Shown: piece after piece, positions 23,808 through 33,683 of the stretch
Layout of the letters: each line of letters opens with the position of its first letter
How positions within the stretch are numbered: the stretch's first letter is position 1
DNA from: UBA710 sp051655145
GTDB taxonomy: Bacteria > Bacillota_I > Bacilli_A > Mycoplasmatales > Metamycoplasmataceae
Assembly: GCA_051655145.1 (NCBI GenBank)
Contig: JBOFZK010000055.1
Span: 1 to 58,609 of the forward strand
Direction: 5' to 3'
DNA length: 58,609 bases
Translations under genes and position numbers: made by a program
Notes under the pieces: model-generated
Told to the model about the DNA's origin: nothing
What the model saw: the letters and a program-made list of their open reading frames with translations, nothing else
Databases searched by the model: none

Positions 23808-24067
23808 TGCAATATTCAGAACTTATTAAAAAAACAAAAGAAGAACTTGAAAATTTATTAAATGATTATCGTGCTGAATTGTTTACTCTAAGATTTAAAA
23901 ACAAAACAGGTCAATTAGATGCTTGCCACAAAATTAAAGATATAAGAAAAGATATCGCTAAAACATTAACAGCTATAAAAGAAATTGAACTTGGAGATCA
24001 AATCAAAAAACTTCAACCAAAAAACAAAAACAAAGAAACAACCAAAAAAGATAAAGGAGCCAAATAA
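23807..24067 (+). CDS. rpmC: 50S ribosomal protein L29
   Basis: 86 residues against ~65 usual. The core has ELENLLNDYRAELFTLRFKN and the conserved IRKDIAKTLTAIKE helix. The last ~20 residues are a Lys/Asn/Gln-rich extension (KKLQPKNKNKETTKKDKG). It binds near the exit tunnel beside L23. Start and stop both overlap neighbours (rplP, rpsQ) by one base. Confidence 0.93.
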   Translation: MQYSELIKKTKEELENLLNDYRAELFTLRFKNKTGQLDACHKIKDIRKDIAKTLTAIKEIELGDQIKKLQPKNKNKETTKKDKGAK

Positions 24068-24336
24068 TGGAAAAACGTATAAATACAAGAAAATCATTAA
24101 CTGGTAAAGTTGTTTCTACAAAAAATACTAAAACAATTATTGTTGAAGTAGATACTTATGTAAAACACCCCCTTTATTCAAAAAGATTTAAGAAAACTAA
24201 AAAGTTTGCAGCTCATGATGAAAAAGAACAAGCTAGTTTAGGTGATATTGTTAAAATTACCTCATCAAGACCTTATTCAAAAACAAAAACTTTTATCTTA
24301 GAAAAAATCAGAGAAAAAGCGAAAGAAGGTAACTAA
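24067..24336 (+). CDS. rpsQ: 30S ribosomal protein S17
   Basis: 89 residues. OB-fold protein with LTGKVVSTKNTKTIIVEVD, KHPLYSKRFKKTKKFAAHDE and GDIVKITSSRPYSKTKTF, all standard S17 motifs. Usual length. The stop overlaps the rplN ATG (TAATG). Confidence 0.95.
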   Translation: MEKRINTRKSLTGKVVSTKNTKTIIVEVDTYVKHPLYSKRFKKTKKFAAHDEKEQASLGDIVKITSSRPYSKTKTFILEKIREKAKEGN

Positions 24337-24704
24337 TGGTTCAAGAAATGTCAAGACTTAATGTTGCAGATAATTCTGGAGCAAAAGAAGTCGGAGTTAT
24401 TAGAAACTTAGGTGGATCTGTAAAGAAAAAATCAAATATTGGTGATATTATAGTTTGTTCAATTAAAAAAGCTGTTCCTAATGGAATCGTAAAAGAAGGA
24501 CAAGTTGTTAAAGCTGTTATTGTTAGATCTAAATATGGAGTTAAACGTAAAGACGGAACCCATATTAAATTTGATGATAATGCCGTAGTTATTATAAAAG
24601 AAGACGGAACTCCAAGAGGAACTCGTATCTTTGGTCCAATAGCGCGTGAATTAAGAGAAAAAGGTTATTTAAAAATAACTTCTTTAGCTCCTGAGGTAAT
24701 ATAG
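24336..24704 (+). CDS. rplN: 50S ribosomal protein L14
   Basis: 122 residues. Conserved MVQEMSRLNVADNSGAKE, GDIIVCSIKKAVPNG, KAVIVRSKYGVKRKDG and GTRIFGPIARELR. Exactly the usual length, with no insertions. It contacts the 30S subunit in bridge B8. The gene ends in TAG, and rplX follows after 10 bases containing its RBS (gaaaggc). Confidence 0.96.
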   Translation: MVQEMSRLNVADNSGAKEVGVIRNLGGSVKKKSNIGDIIVCSIKKAVPNGIVKEGQVVKAVIVRSKYGVKRKDGTHIKFDDNAVVIIKEDGTPRGTRIFGPIARELREKGYLKITSLAPEVI

Positions 24705-24714
24705 AAAGGCAATT

Positions 24715-25032
24715 ATGAAAATTAGAAAAAATGATGAAGTAGTTATTATTGCTGGAAAAGAAAAAGGGAAAACAGGTTTTGTTATTAAAGTTGATAAGAA
24801 AAATGACAAAGTTTTAGTTAAAGATATTAATATGGTTACAAAACATATTAAACCATCTCAACAAAAAACAGAAGGTTCTGTTGAGAAAAAAGAATCTTTT
24901 CTTCACATTTCTAATGTAGCAATTAAATCAAAAACATCTAAAAAAGGTGCAAATGATAGTGTAAGAGTTGGATATCGTTATGAAAAAGATAAAAAAATTC
25001 GTTTCGATAAGAAAACAGGGAAGGATATTTAA
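24715..25032 (+). CDS. rplX: 50S ribosomal protein L24
   Basis: 105 residues. KOW motif near the start (KNDEVVIIAGKEKGKTGFV), then VLVKDINMVTKHIKPSQQ and a GYRYEKDKKIRFDKKTGKDI tail. An assembly initiator of the large subunit that binds 23S rRNA domain I. Usual length. Two bases separate it from rplE. Confidence 0.95.
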   Translation: MKIRKNDEVVIIAGKEKGKTGFVIKVDKKNDKVLVKDINMVTKHIKPSQQKTEGSVEKKESFLHISNVAIKSKTSKKGANDSVRVGYRYEKDKKIRFDKKTGKDI

Positions 25033-25034
25033 AA

Positions 25035-25589
25035 ATGCAAAAATCTAAATTATATTTAAAGTATGAAAAAGAAATAGTTCCTAACCTAATTCAAAAATTC
25101 AATTACACCTCAAAAATGCAAGTTCCTAAAATAGAAAAAATTGTTTTAAACATGACTGCAGGTAGAGAAGTTACTAACTCAAAAGCTATTGAAGAAGTTA
25201 TGAATGAATTAACTTTAATATCAGGACAAAAACCAGCAAGCACAACGGCTAGAAAATCTCTTGCTTCTTGAAAACTAAGAGAAGGAATGCCAATGGGTGG
25301 TAAAGTAACTTTAAGAAAAGAAAAAGCTTGATTTTTCCTTTATGAATTAATTAACGTTTCTATTCCTCGTATAAGAGACTTTAGAGGACTTTCTCCAAAA
25401 ACATTTGATGGAAGAGGAAATTATTCAATGGGAATTAAAGAACAAATTATTTTCCCTGAAATCTCTTTTGATAAGATAAGAAAAATTAAAGGGCTAGATG
25501 TAATTATTGTTACAACGGCTAAAACAGATAAAGAAGCGCTAGCGCTATTGCAAGAATTAGGAATGCCATTTATCAAGGCATCGAAATAA
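25035..25589 (+). CDS. rplE: 50S ribosomal protein L5
   Basis: 184 residues. KYEKEIVPNLIQKFNYTSKMQVPKIEKIVLNM-type opening, ISGQKPASTTARKS, GMPMGGKVTLR and FDGRGNYSMGIKEQIIFPEI. TGA Trp codons occur at 25269 (SWKLREG) and 25329. It binds 5S rRNA with L18. An aaataaggag RBS for rpsN overlaps the stop. Confidence 0.95.
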
Positions 25590-25599
25590 GGAGAAATTT

Positions 25600-25785
25600 A
25601 TGGCAAAAAAATCATTAAAAGTAAAAGCTGAAAAACATCCTAAATTTTCTTCAAGAAAATATACAAGATGTCAATTATGTGGAAGACCACATTCAGTATT
25701 AAGAAAATTCCAAATTTGCAGAATTTGTTTTAGAAATTTAGCTCATGAAGGTAAAATCCCAGGCGTAAAGAAAGCGAGTTGATAA
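25600..25785 (+). CDS. rpsN: 30S ribosomal protein S14, zinc-binding type
   Basis: 61 residues, the length of the zinc-ribbon (type Z) form. The four cysteines are Cys24, Cys27, Cys40 and Cys43 (CQLCG...CRICF). The final residue of the family, Trp in KKASW, is encoded by TGA at 25780-25782 just before the TAA stop. Any standard-code annotation would drop it, which makes this a neat proof of UGA=Trp. rpsH starts 1 base after the stop. Confidence 0.95.
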
Positions 25786-25786
25786 A

Positions 25787-26191
25787 ATGTCTTTTATAAC
25801 AGATCCAATTGCAGATATGATCGTTCGTATCAAAAATGCAAATCAAAGAAAATTTAAATCAGTTAATATTCCTCATTCTAAAGTTAAAGTTAAATTTTTA
25901 GAAATTTTAGAAAAAGAAGGTTTTATTACTTCTTTCGAAGTCGAAACTCATTCTGAATTTAAAAAAGAAATTATCGTTAATCTAAAATATAAATCATTAA
26001 ATAGAAATGTTATTACTGATATTAAAAGAATCTCTAAACCAGGTCTTAGAATTTATGTCGATGTTGAATCAATTCCTTCTGTATTATCAGGATTTGGAAT
26101 TGCAATCATTTCAACCTCAAAAGGGATGATGACAGATAAAGAAGCTAGAAAGGAAAACATAGGTGGCGAAGTGCTAGCTTATGTTTGATAG
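25787..26191 (+). CDS. rpsH: 30S ribosomal protein S8
   Basis: 134 residues. SFITDPIADMIVRIKNA opening, KRISKPGLRIYV and GFGIAIISTSKGMMTDKEARKENIGGEVLAYVW-type ending (split here: GGEVLAYVW is the universal C-terminus). The final Trp is TGA at 26186-26188, followed by TAG. It binds the 16S central domain; in E. coli it is the repressor of the spc operon. A strong aggagg sequence overlapping the stop serves rplF. Confidence 0.95.
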
Positions 26192-26200
26192 GAGGTTTTA

Positions 26201-26743
26201 ATGTCTAGAGTTGGTAAAAGAATGATTGAAATTCCTACTGGAGTAACAATTGAAGTTAAACAAAATAACGAAGCAATTTTAACAGGTCCAAGAGGAGTTT
26301 TAAAAAGAACATTTTCTCCATTAATTTCAATTAAAGTAAATGATAATATCATTACAACTGAAAGAAGCAATGAAGAAAAACATACAAAACAATTACACGG
26401 AACAACTAATTCTTTATTACAAGGAATGGTAACAGGTGTATCAGCTGGTTTTGTAAAAAACTTATTAATTAAAGGTGTTGGTTATAAAGCTATTTTAAAA
26501 GGAAGTGAAATCGAAATTTTTGCTGGTTATTCACATACTATTTTACTTCCTATTCCTTCAACAATTAAAGTCGAAGTTCCCAAACCTACAGAAATCAAAA
26601 TTTCTGGAAATGATAAACAAGAAGTAGGAGAATTCGCTGCTAAAATCCGTAAAATCAGAAAACCGAATATTTATTCAGGTAAAGGGATTATGTATTCAGA
26701 CGAAACTATTCTACTTAAAGAAGGAAAGGCATCATCTAAATAA
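26201..26743 (+). CDS. rplF: 50S ribosomal protein L6
   Basis: 180 residues. SRVGKRMIEIPTGVTIEV opening, two L6 repeats, and LIKGVGYKAILKG and GEFAAKIRKIRKPNIYSGKGI near the C-terminus. Usual length. Binds near the sarcin-ricin loop. Preceded by taggaggt, the best Shine-Dalgarno sequence in the operon. Confidence 0.96.
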   Translation: MSRVGKRMIEIPTGVTIEVKQNNEAILTGPRGVLKRTFSPLISIKVNDNIITTERSNEEKHTKQLHGTTNSLLQGMVTGVSAGFVKNLLIKGVGYKAILKGSEIEIFAGYSHTILLPIPSTIKVEVPKPTEIKISGNDKQEVGEFAAKIRKIRKPNIYSGKGIMYSDETILLKEGKASSK

Positions 26744-26752
26744 GGGTAATTT

Positions 26753-27103
26753 ATGGCAAAACAATCAAGAAATCAAGTTAGAGTTAATAAACATCAAAAA
26801 ATTAGAACAAAAATTAGTGGAACAGCTACAAAACCAAGACTGTGTGTTTTTAAATCACTTCAAAATTTTTCAGCTCAATTAATTGATGATCAAAAAAGAG
26901 TAACAATTATAAGTGTTTCAACTGAAAAAGATAAAGAATACAGTGGAAATATTAAAGCAGCTGAAAAACTAGGAAAAATCATGGGAGAACAAATCAAAAA
27001 AGCAAAAATTGAAAAACTTGTTTTTGATAGATCAGGTTATATCTACCACGGAAGAGTTAAAGCTTTTGCAGAAGCAGTTAGAAAAGAAGGGATTAAATTT
27101 TAA
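26753..27103 (+). CDS. rplR: 50S ribosomal protein L18
   Basis: 116 residues. RVNKHQKIRTKISGTATKPRL, FKSLQNFSAQLIDD and the C-terminal FDRSGYIYHGRVKAFAEAVRKEG, the standard 5S rRNA-binding protein. Usual length. rpsE follows after 2 bases. Confidence 0.95.
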   Translation: MAKQSRNQVRVNKHQKIRTKISGTATKPRLCVFKSLQNFSAQLIDDQKRVTIISVSTEKDKEYSGNIKAAEKLGKIMGEQIKKAKIEKLVFDRSGYIYHGRVKAFAEAVRKEGIKF

Positions 27104-27105
27104 TT

Positions 27106-27801
27106 ATGACAGAGAAAATAAAAGAAATTGAATTAATTAAAGAAGCAAAGGAAGAAATTAAAAAAACAGAAGTTGTTTCAGCAATCGATTCAGGCGACAA
27201 AGTTAATATTAAAGAAAAAGTTCATTTTGAAACTAACGAAACTAAATTTAAACCTAGAGCAAAAAACTCTCCTAAAGGTGGAGATAACAAAAAAAGATCA
27301 AACTTTAAACAAAAACCTCAAAGCGAATTCGAAGAAAGAATTGTAGATATCGCAAGAGTTACAGTTGTTGTTAAAGGGGGAAGAAGATTTAGTTTTTCAG
27401 CAGTTGTTGCTGTGGGAAATAAAAAAGGTCTTGTTGGTCTTGGACACGGTAAAGCAAATGAAGTTCCAGATGCGATTAAAAAAGCAGTTAAAGCAGCTCA
27501 AGCTAATTTAATTAAAGTTCCAATTATTGATAAATCATCAATTCCTCATGAAGTATCAGCTAAATATTTAGCTTCACATATCCTAATTAAACCTGCTAGA
27601 AAAGGAAAAGGGGTTATTGCCTCTGGAACAGTTCGTAATATTATGGAACTAGCTGGTTATACAGATATTTATACTAAAACATATGGATCAAGAAATAAAA
27701 CAAATATTTCTAAAGTAACTCTTAGAGCTCTATCAAAATTAAGAACTCTTGAAGAAGTAGCTAAATTAAGAGATATTAGTCCAGAAAAAGTTCTTAATTA
27801 A
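27106..27801 (+). CDS. rpsE: 30S ribosomal protein S5 with long N-terminal extension
   Basis: 231 residues against ~165 usual. The core starts near residue 74 (FEERIVDIARVTVVVKGGRRF) and includes GLGHGKANEVPDAI and GTVRNIMELAGYTDIYTKTYG. The first ~70 residues are a Lys/Glu-rich, probably disordered extension. Other starts within it lack an RBS, so the long form is preferred. L30 (rpmD), usually next, is absent; rplO follows after 47 bases, which is typical of mollicutes. Confidence 0.94.
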   Translation: MTEKIKEIELIKEAKEEIKKTEVVSAIDSGDKVNIKEKVHFETNETKFKPRAKNSPKGGDNKKRSNFKQKPQSEFEERIVDIARVTVVVKGGRRFSFSAVVAVGNKKGLVGLGHGKANEVPDAIKKAVKAAQANLIKVPIIDKSSIPHEVSAKYLASHILIKPARKGKGVIASGTVRNIMELAGYTDIYTKTYGSRNKTNISKVTLRALSKLRTLEEVAKLRDISPEKVLN

Positions 27802-27848
27802 AGATTAAATCTTAATTAAATATATTAAAATTAGAAAAAGGAGAAATT

Positions 27849-28289
27849 ATGAAATTACATTCATTAAAAGCAAATGATGGTTCAAGAACAGAAAAACATC
27901 GTGTAGGACGTGGTCATGCCGCTGGTAAAGGAAAACAAGCCGGTAAAGGACAATCAGGTCAAAATAAAAGAAGTGGTGGAACAAGACCGGGTTTTGAAGG
28001 TGGACAAAATCCATGATTTAGAAGATTACCTAAAAGAGGTTTTAATAATGTTAACCACGTTGAATATCAAGTTGTTTCTCTTTCTTCTCTTGAAGAGAAT
28101 TTTAAAAATAATGATTTAGTTACTCCAGAAATTCTTTTAGAGAAAAAAATTGCAAGAAATAAAAACCTTCCAATTAAATTGCTTGCAAACGGAAATTTAA
28201 CCAAAAAATTAACAATTAAAGTAAATGCAGCCTCTCAAACTGCTATTTCTGCTATTGAAAAATCAGGAGGAACCTTAGAGGTAATATAG
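27849..28289 (+). CDS. rplO: 50S ribosomal protein L15
   Basis: 146 residues. MKLHSLKANDGSRTEKHRVGRGHAAGKGK-type opening, KRSGGTRPGFEGGQNPWFRRLPKRGF (Trp by TGA at 28014) and a C-terminal INAAS-like VNAASQTAISAIEKSGG. Its RBS aaaggag lies 9 bases upstream in a 47-base gap. It ends in TAG, 3 bases before the secY ATG. Confidence 0.94.
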
Positions 28290-28292
28290 AAA

Positions 28293-29816
28293 ATGAATTT
28301 TTTTAAAAAATTATTTTCTCCTATAATTTTATTTTTTTCAAAAGTAAATATTTTCTTTAAAAAATATTTTATTGATTTTTTTAAAGAAAAAGATCTTACG
28401 AAAAGAATAATTTTTACTTTATTCCTTTTAGCCGTTTTTGTGGCTATAGGATCAATTACCCTGCCAGGGATTAAAATCGAAAATCCAGATAGTTTAAATT
28501 CAAATGACTTTCTGGGTCTTTTAAATACTCTTGGAGGAGGAGGACTGCGGAGCTTTTCCCTAGTATCCTTAGGAATTTCCCCTTTTATTACGGCTTCATT
28601 AATAATGACGCTAGCCCAAACTAAAATCTTCCCTCCTATCTACAGGCTTTCTCAATCAGGTCCTTTAGGAAGAATGAAAATAAATGTAATTACTAAAGCT
28701 CTTTCTTTTATAATTGCGATCGCTCAGGCAATAGTTTTACTTCGTTCACTGCTTCAAACAGGAACTACTAATCAATTTGGAGTTTCTTTTGAAGCGGGGT
28801 TTGATACTATTTGATATAGTTATTTTGTAATTCCAGCAATTATGGTTGCCGGAACATTTTTCTCTGTCTTCATTTCTGAAGAAATAACTAATAAAGGTGT
28901 AGGGAATGGAACATCTTTATTAATTCTTTCAGGGATTTTAATTTCTCTTCCAACTCATTTCCAAGGAGCATTTAACCAAATCTTTGGTCAGTTAGATCCT
29001 AATACTCCAGTTAATACCTTAATCATAAATTCTGTTTACTTTATTACTTACTTATTAATCTTTTTACTAATAATGTTTTTAGTAAATTTAGTTTATCAAG
29101 CAGAAAGAAGAGTTCCTATTCAACATATAGGAGCGGGAAGAAGTCGTAATTTAAAAGAACTTTCTTATCTGCCACTAAAAGTTAATCCCGCTGGGGTAAT
29201 GCCCGTTATTTTCGGGCTAATGCTTTCAACTGGTCCTTTATTTATTGCTGATCTAATTGATGCTACAGGAAATAAGTTTGAACAAGTAAAATGAATGAAA
29301 GAAAATTTAACTGTTCAACAACCAATCGGACTTACCATTTTTGCAGTAGCTACATTCATTTTTACAATTATTATGTCTTTACAACAATCAAGACTGGATA
29401 AAATAGTTGAAGACTTTTCTAAAAACTCAACCTTTATTCCCGGAGTAAGACCTGGAGAACAAACAGAAGACTACCTTACATCAATCATTTTAAGACTATC
29501 TGTTTTCTCTGCTTTCTACCTTACACTTCTAGCTTCATCAGAATATCTTCTTCAAATGGCTGGCGTTCCGCCCGCTCTTACTTTTGGTGGAACATCCTTC
29601 ATTATTTTAGTTTCAGTAAGTATTGAAACCATTCAACAAGTTATTGCCCGTTATAAAACAAATAAATTTAGAATTAATAAATCGAAAGCAAGTGTTATTG
29701 AGGTATATAATTTTAATGACCAAACAAGAGACATTGAAATGGTAGAAGGATTAAATTCAATTAATCCTTCAAATGAAGAATATAACGAAGAAAGCGACGG
29801 ATCAATTTTATGATAA
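28293..29816 (+). CDS. secY: Preprotein translocase subunit SecY
   Basis: 507 residues, longer than the usual ~430. Ten membrane helices are expected. Visible motifs are PGI near residue 58, LGISPFITASLIMTLAQ (TM2 region, plug follows), YQAERRVPIQHIGAGRSR and NPAGVMPVIFGLML, and the C-terminal IARYKTNKFRINKSK. The extra length is at both termini: a basic N-terminus and an acidic C-tail. A TGA at 29811 followed at once by TAA adds a terminal Trp and overlaps the adk start by 7 bases. Core channel for the export of the many surface proteins here. Confidence 0.95.
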
Positions 29817-30448
29817 AGAAAAACATTATTTTTTTAGGAGCGCCTGGCTCAGGAAAAGGAACTGTTTCCGAAATATTAATGGAAAAAACAAATTTAAGCC
29901 ATATTTCAACAGGAAATATATTTAGAGAACAAATAGCTAAAAAAACTCCTTTAGGAATTGAAGTAAAACAAATAGTAGATTCAGGAGGATATGTTCCTGA
30001 TGATATTACCAACAAAATAGTTGAAAACAAATTAAACGAACTAACTAGCGAAAAGAAAAACTTTATTTTAGATGGTTATCCAAGAACTCTAGATCAAGCA
30101 ATTTTTTTATCAAAACTAAAAGTAGATGAATTTGAAATAATAGTTTTAGAAATTTCTAAAGACCACATTATTAAAAGACTATCTTCTCGTCTATTTTGTC
30201 CTACATGTAAAGGAACATTTAATAGCCAAAATTACAAAGGCGATAAATGTCCTCATGATCAAGACATATTAATTAGAAGAAAAGATGATGAACCAGAAGC
30301 GATTAGTAAACGTTTCGATATTTATGAAGAGCAAACCTTCCCACTAATCGATTTTTACAAAAAGAACTTCCCTAACAACTTCCACGTTGTCGATTCGGCA
30401 CAGGATAAAGATTTAATCATTTCCGATATTTTAGAAATAATTGAATAG
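29810..30448 (+). CDS. adk: Adenylate kinase
   Basis: 212 residues. Interconverts AMP+ATP and 2 ADP. P-loop GAPGSGKGT (10-18), AMP-binding STGNIFRE, DGYPRT (88-93). The LID zinc site is Cys130, Cys133, Cys147 and Asp150 (CPTC...CPHD), the known Cys3-Asp variant. It starts inside the end of secY, so translation is coupled. It is the last gene of the conserved operon in this window; map, infA and rpmJ, which normally follow, are missing. Confidence 0.96.
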   Translation: MIKKNIIFLGAPGSGKGTVSEILMEKTNLSHISTGNIFREQIAKKTPLGIEVKQIVDSGGYVPDDITNKIVENKLNELTSEKKNFILDGYPRTLDQAIFLSKLKVDEFEIIVLEISKDHIIKRLSSRLFCPTCKGTFNSQNYKGDKCPHDQDILIRRKDDEPEAISKRFDIYEEQTFPLIDFYKKNFPNNFHVVDSAQDKDLIISDILEIIE

Positions 30449-30454
30449 AAATTT

Positions 30455-31759
30455 ATGATAAATATAAAATTTTTTTATGATTTCATTAAGGAAATAAATA
30501 AAAACCCAAAAGGTTACGGCGAACCTGAGCATAAAATATTTATTGAAAAATTAAATAAAATTATAGAAAAAAATAGTTCAACTTATATCGAGTTAAAAGA
30601 ATTATATGAAAATAAAAAAATTAATAACCAGGTTTTTTCTTTACCTCTTTATAATGAAATTTTATCTCAATTATTATTTTTAATAATAAAACAAAACCCA
30701 TTTAATTTTGAATTTTTATTTAATGAAGAAAATTTTAGTTGAAAATTAGAAAATAATGAGTTAGTTTCATATAAAAAAATTGAGGACAATAAAATAATTA
30801 AATCTGCAATAAAAAATTATAAAATAATTAATCAAGAAGAATATTTATTTATTCTTAATTTAAAAACAATAAGAAATAATTACTCAATATCTCATATTTT
30901 TAATTTTGAAATATCTGATAATTCATTAATTGAAAGAGGGATAAAATTAATAACTCATTTAAGTAAAAAGAAAGTAAAATTTAAATTACTATCAGTAAAT
31001 ATTTCTTCAATGATACAGAAAATAAAAAATATAAACTATATAAATTTTATCACTAATAAAAACGATATCATTATTGAATTTTCGGAAATAAAAGAAGCAT
31101 TTGATACTCTAGGAAAAAACGAAAGCAAGGAACAAATACTTAATTTTTTATTTTCTAATATTATTTCTTCTAATATTGGTTTTTTTAATATTAATACTAT
31201 TTATTTAGAACTTTTAATAAAATTAAATAATAAAGAAAAATTTACTTCAATACAATTTTTGGAAAGAATTATTAATGAAATAACAAAAGAAGGCATTTAT
31301 GAAAATATAATTATTTATATAATTAATTTTTTAATGTGGTTTGATTTTTTTCATGATAATGAATTTATTGAAACTTCAATAAATTATATAAAAAAATGAA
31401 TGATAAAGCAAGGAAATTATTATGAATTTAAAGACGTTAATGCTTGTTTAGAATGTAATGTTATGTGATTTAAAATAATTGAATATGAAAATTCAAAAAA
31501 CTCAAATTTTATTTTAGAATTTTATCATTGAATAATTTTTGGTAATAAAACAGGGCTAATAGCAAAGTCGATAAAAAATTTTGAATATTATTTTCATTCT
31601 TTTAATAGTGAAAATAAAGAAAAAATTATTGATTATTTAGATAGTCCTATTCAAAATAATGCTATTAAAAAAGTAATTGATATTAGAAAATCTAATATTT
31701 TTATTCCTTGTGAATTTTATGATAATTTTAAAAGGGAAATAAAAGAAGAAACTAAGTAA
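30455..31759 (+). CDS. Unknown accessory protein after adk
   Basis: 434 residues with TGA as Trp at 30740, 31397 and later. It starts 6 bases after the adk stop without a clear RBS, so it probably rides on the ribosomal operon transcript. Composition is very Ile/Asn/Lys-rich and markedly poorer in G+C than the ribosomal genes. There are no signal peptide, clear membrane helix or recognised motifs; a Cys-x2-Cys (ACLECN) occurs near 31450. The 3' end overlaps the converging endonuclease gene by 8 bases. Likely transferred cargo associated with the restriction locus, but no function can be assigned. Confidence 0.6.
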
Positions 31760-32999
31760 TTCTTTTTATATGTTCATATATATTTTTTTCAAATTCATTA
31801 GTATATTTTATTTTTTCAAATTTTTGATTAGTTATTCTATTTTTAATTTCATTAATAAAATGAGAATCTATATTTATTTTTCTTGCTTCAAATTTTTTAT
31901 TTTCTAAATCAAAATAAATCATTCCTTTTTCAAATTCTTTATCTTGATTTGGACATAATAAAAAACCATTTTCTCCAGAAACAATTAAATGAGCAGCTTC
32001 TGCAGAAGTTAATTTTTTATTATGAAAATCTCTTATAATATCTGAATATCTATAAATATGAGCGGAAATTAAATTCATTTGTATTTTATAATTACAAGCA
32101 AAACATCTATTTAAATCAAAACCATCAATATCCATATATTTTTCAATTATATTTTTTAAAAAAAGTTTTTGGTTTCTTTTTAAAAGACTTTCAATATTAA
32201 AAGATTCAATTTTATCCATTTTTTCTAATTCAGCTCTTAATTCATTTTCTTCATTTTCTTCATCAACAATATTAAAACCGATATTTTTTATTTTTTCTAA
32301 TAATTTTTTATTTTTATCATTGTGATTATTTATTTGCATAAAAATTAAATTTAAATTATCTTTATTTAAATTAGAAATAATTCTACAAGTATTAATGGTT
32401 CCGGAAATATTGGCACCATCTAATTTTCCAAATACACAAATCGTTTTATCTTCTAAAAATTTAATATATGTTGAATTATTACCTTTATTTTTATTTTTTA
32501 TTTCTCATTTTTTTTGAATATATTCATCTAATGTTCATCTTTTATATTTTTTATTAGATATTGATTTATTGATAATAACATTTAAATTAAATAGTGTTTC
32601 TAAATCGTTTTCAATAGATTCAGGAAATTTAGTTAGTCTTCTATTAATATCAAAAGGATTAATAGAAATATGAATATTAGCTTTAATATCAATTGAATAT
32701 TCAAATGCTGGATTAAAATTTTGCATTATATAAGTATTTCTTGATCTTAACCCGCCTTTAAAATTAAACATTTGAGAAAAACAAACAATAATATTTTTAT
32801 TTTCTATATAACATCCTTGAAAAGATTTTCTTGTATTTAAAAATATTATTTCTTCGCTCTCATATATCAGTCCATCCAAAATTAAAGCTTCCTTAATTTT
32901 TTTGAATATATATTCTTTTTCTAATTCTTCATTTCAATCTCTTCTTCTGAGAGATATTAATGATTTTATTAAACTATCTGACACATGTATTTTAATCAT
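31752..32999 (-). CDS. HNH-type restriction endonuclease (putative, type II)
   Basis: 415 residues, read with TGA=Trp. The start ATG at 32999 overlaps the methyltransferase stop by one base (TAATG). The C-terminal third carries an HNH-like nuclease signature: Cys299-x2-Cys302 (RCFACN), ISAHIYRY (His314), then SGENGFLLCPNQDKEFEKGM with a second Cys at 349. The pattern AHI...NG.LL...D..F..G.I.FD is characteristic of HNH restriction enzymes. The N-terminal region is probably for DNA recognition. Coupling to a methyltransferase supports a restriction role. The recognition sequence cannot be read from the sequence. Confidence 0.7.
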
Positions 33000-33673
33000 T
33001 AAAAAAATTCCTTCCCATCTTTTTTATAATCAACACCTTTTCAAACTTGGATATCTTTTTTAAATAAATCATTACAGATTCACATACTAGCAAATGAAGG
33101 CCTGCTAAGATTTAAAACATCATAATTTAAATGGTCTTTTGTAAAACACATCCTTCTTTTTAGGTGAACATATTGAGGTCTATTAAATTGTTGAAGTTTA
33201 TCACAGAATTTTTCAGAGTTTAGAGCTTGTATTCCGAAAATCAATGCTCAAGGTTTATTAAAAAATAATAATCTTTCCAATAATTTATATTTTCCTCTAA
33301 AGGGCGGATTTGAAATAATAATATCTCAATTTTTTTTTGGTTCATACTCATAAAAATCTTTCCCATCAGCTATATGAGAATATATTACTTTGTAACCATT
33401 CTGTTTAAAAACCGTAACAAAGTTAGAAGTTTTTAAATCAAAAGGACATCAAATAATTTTATCTTTGGGTATTTTAGCCATATTAATAAAAAATTGAATA
33501 TCTTCTTTTGTTGTATATCATTCATCATCATTTGCATAATTAAAAGCCTGATTTATAGCATTTTTTTTATTATATTTTTTTATAAAATCTTCTATTTCAT
33601 TAATTTCAAGATATGACTTTTCTTTTAATGATTTATCTTTTAAATCATTCAATATTTTGTCTATATTTGACAT
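32999..33673 (-). CDS. N6-adenine DNA methyltransferase (putative)
   Basis: 224 residues. Motif IV is NPPF at 122-125 (WDIIISNPPFRGK), the catalytic motif of adenine-N6 methyltransferases. The likely SAM-binding region is IWCPFDLKTSNFV (74-86). It also has NDDEWYT (48-54), common near the N-terminus of small phage- and plasmid-type adenine methyltransferases. At 224 residues it is compact, with no obvious separate target-recognition domain. It has an aagga RBS. Upstream lies one arm of an 18-bp inverted repeat. It protects DNA from the nuclease encoded next; the pairing is inferred from the gene order. Confidence 0.75.
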
Positions 33674-33683
33674 AAAATCCTTT

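Noticed and set aside
27910..28119. Alternative frame inside rplO
   Set aside because: The L15 frame is complete and conserved; this is a shadow.
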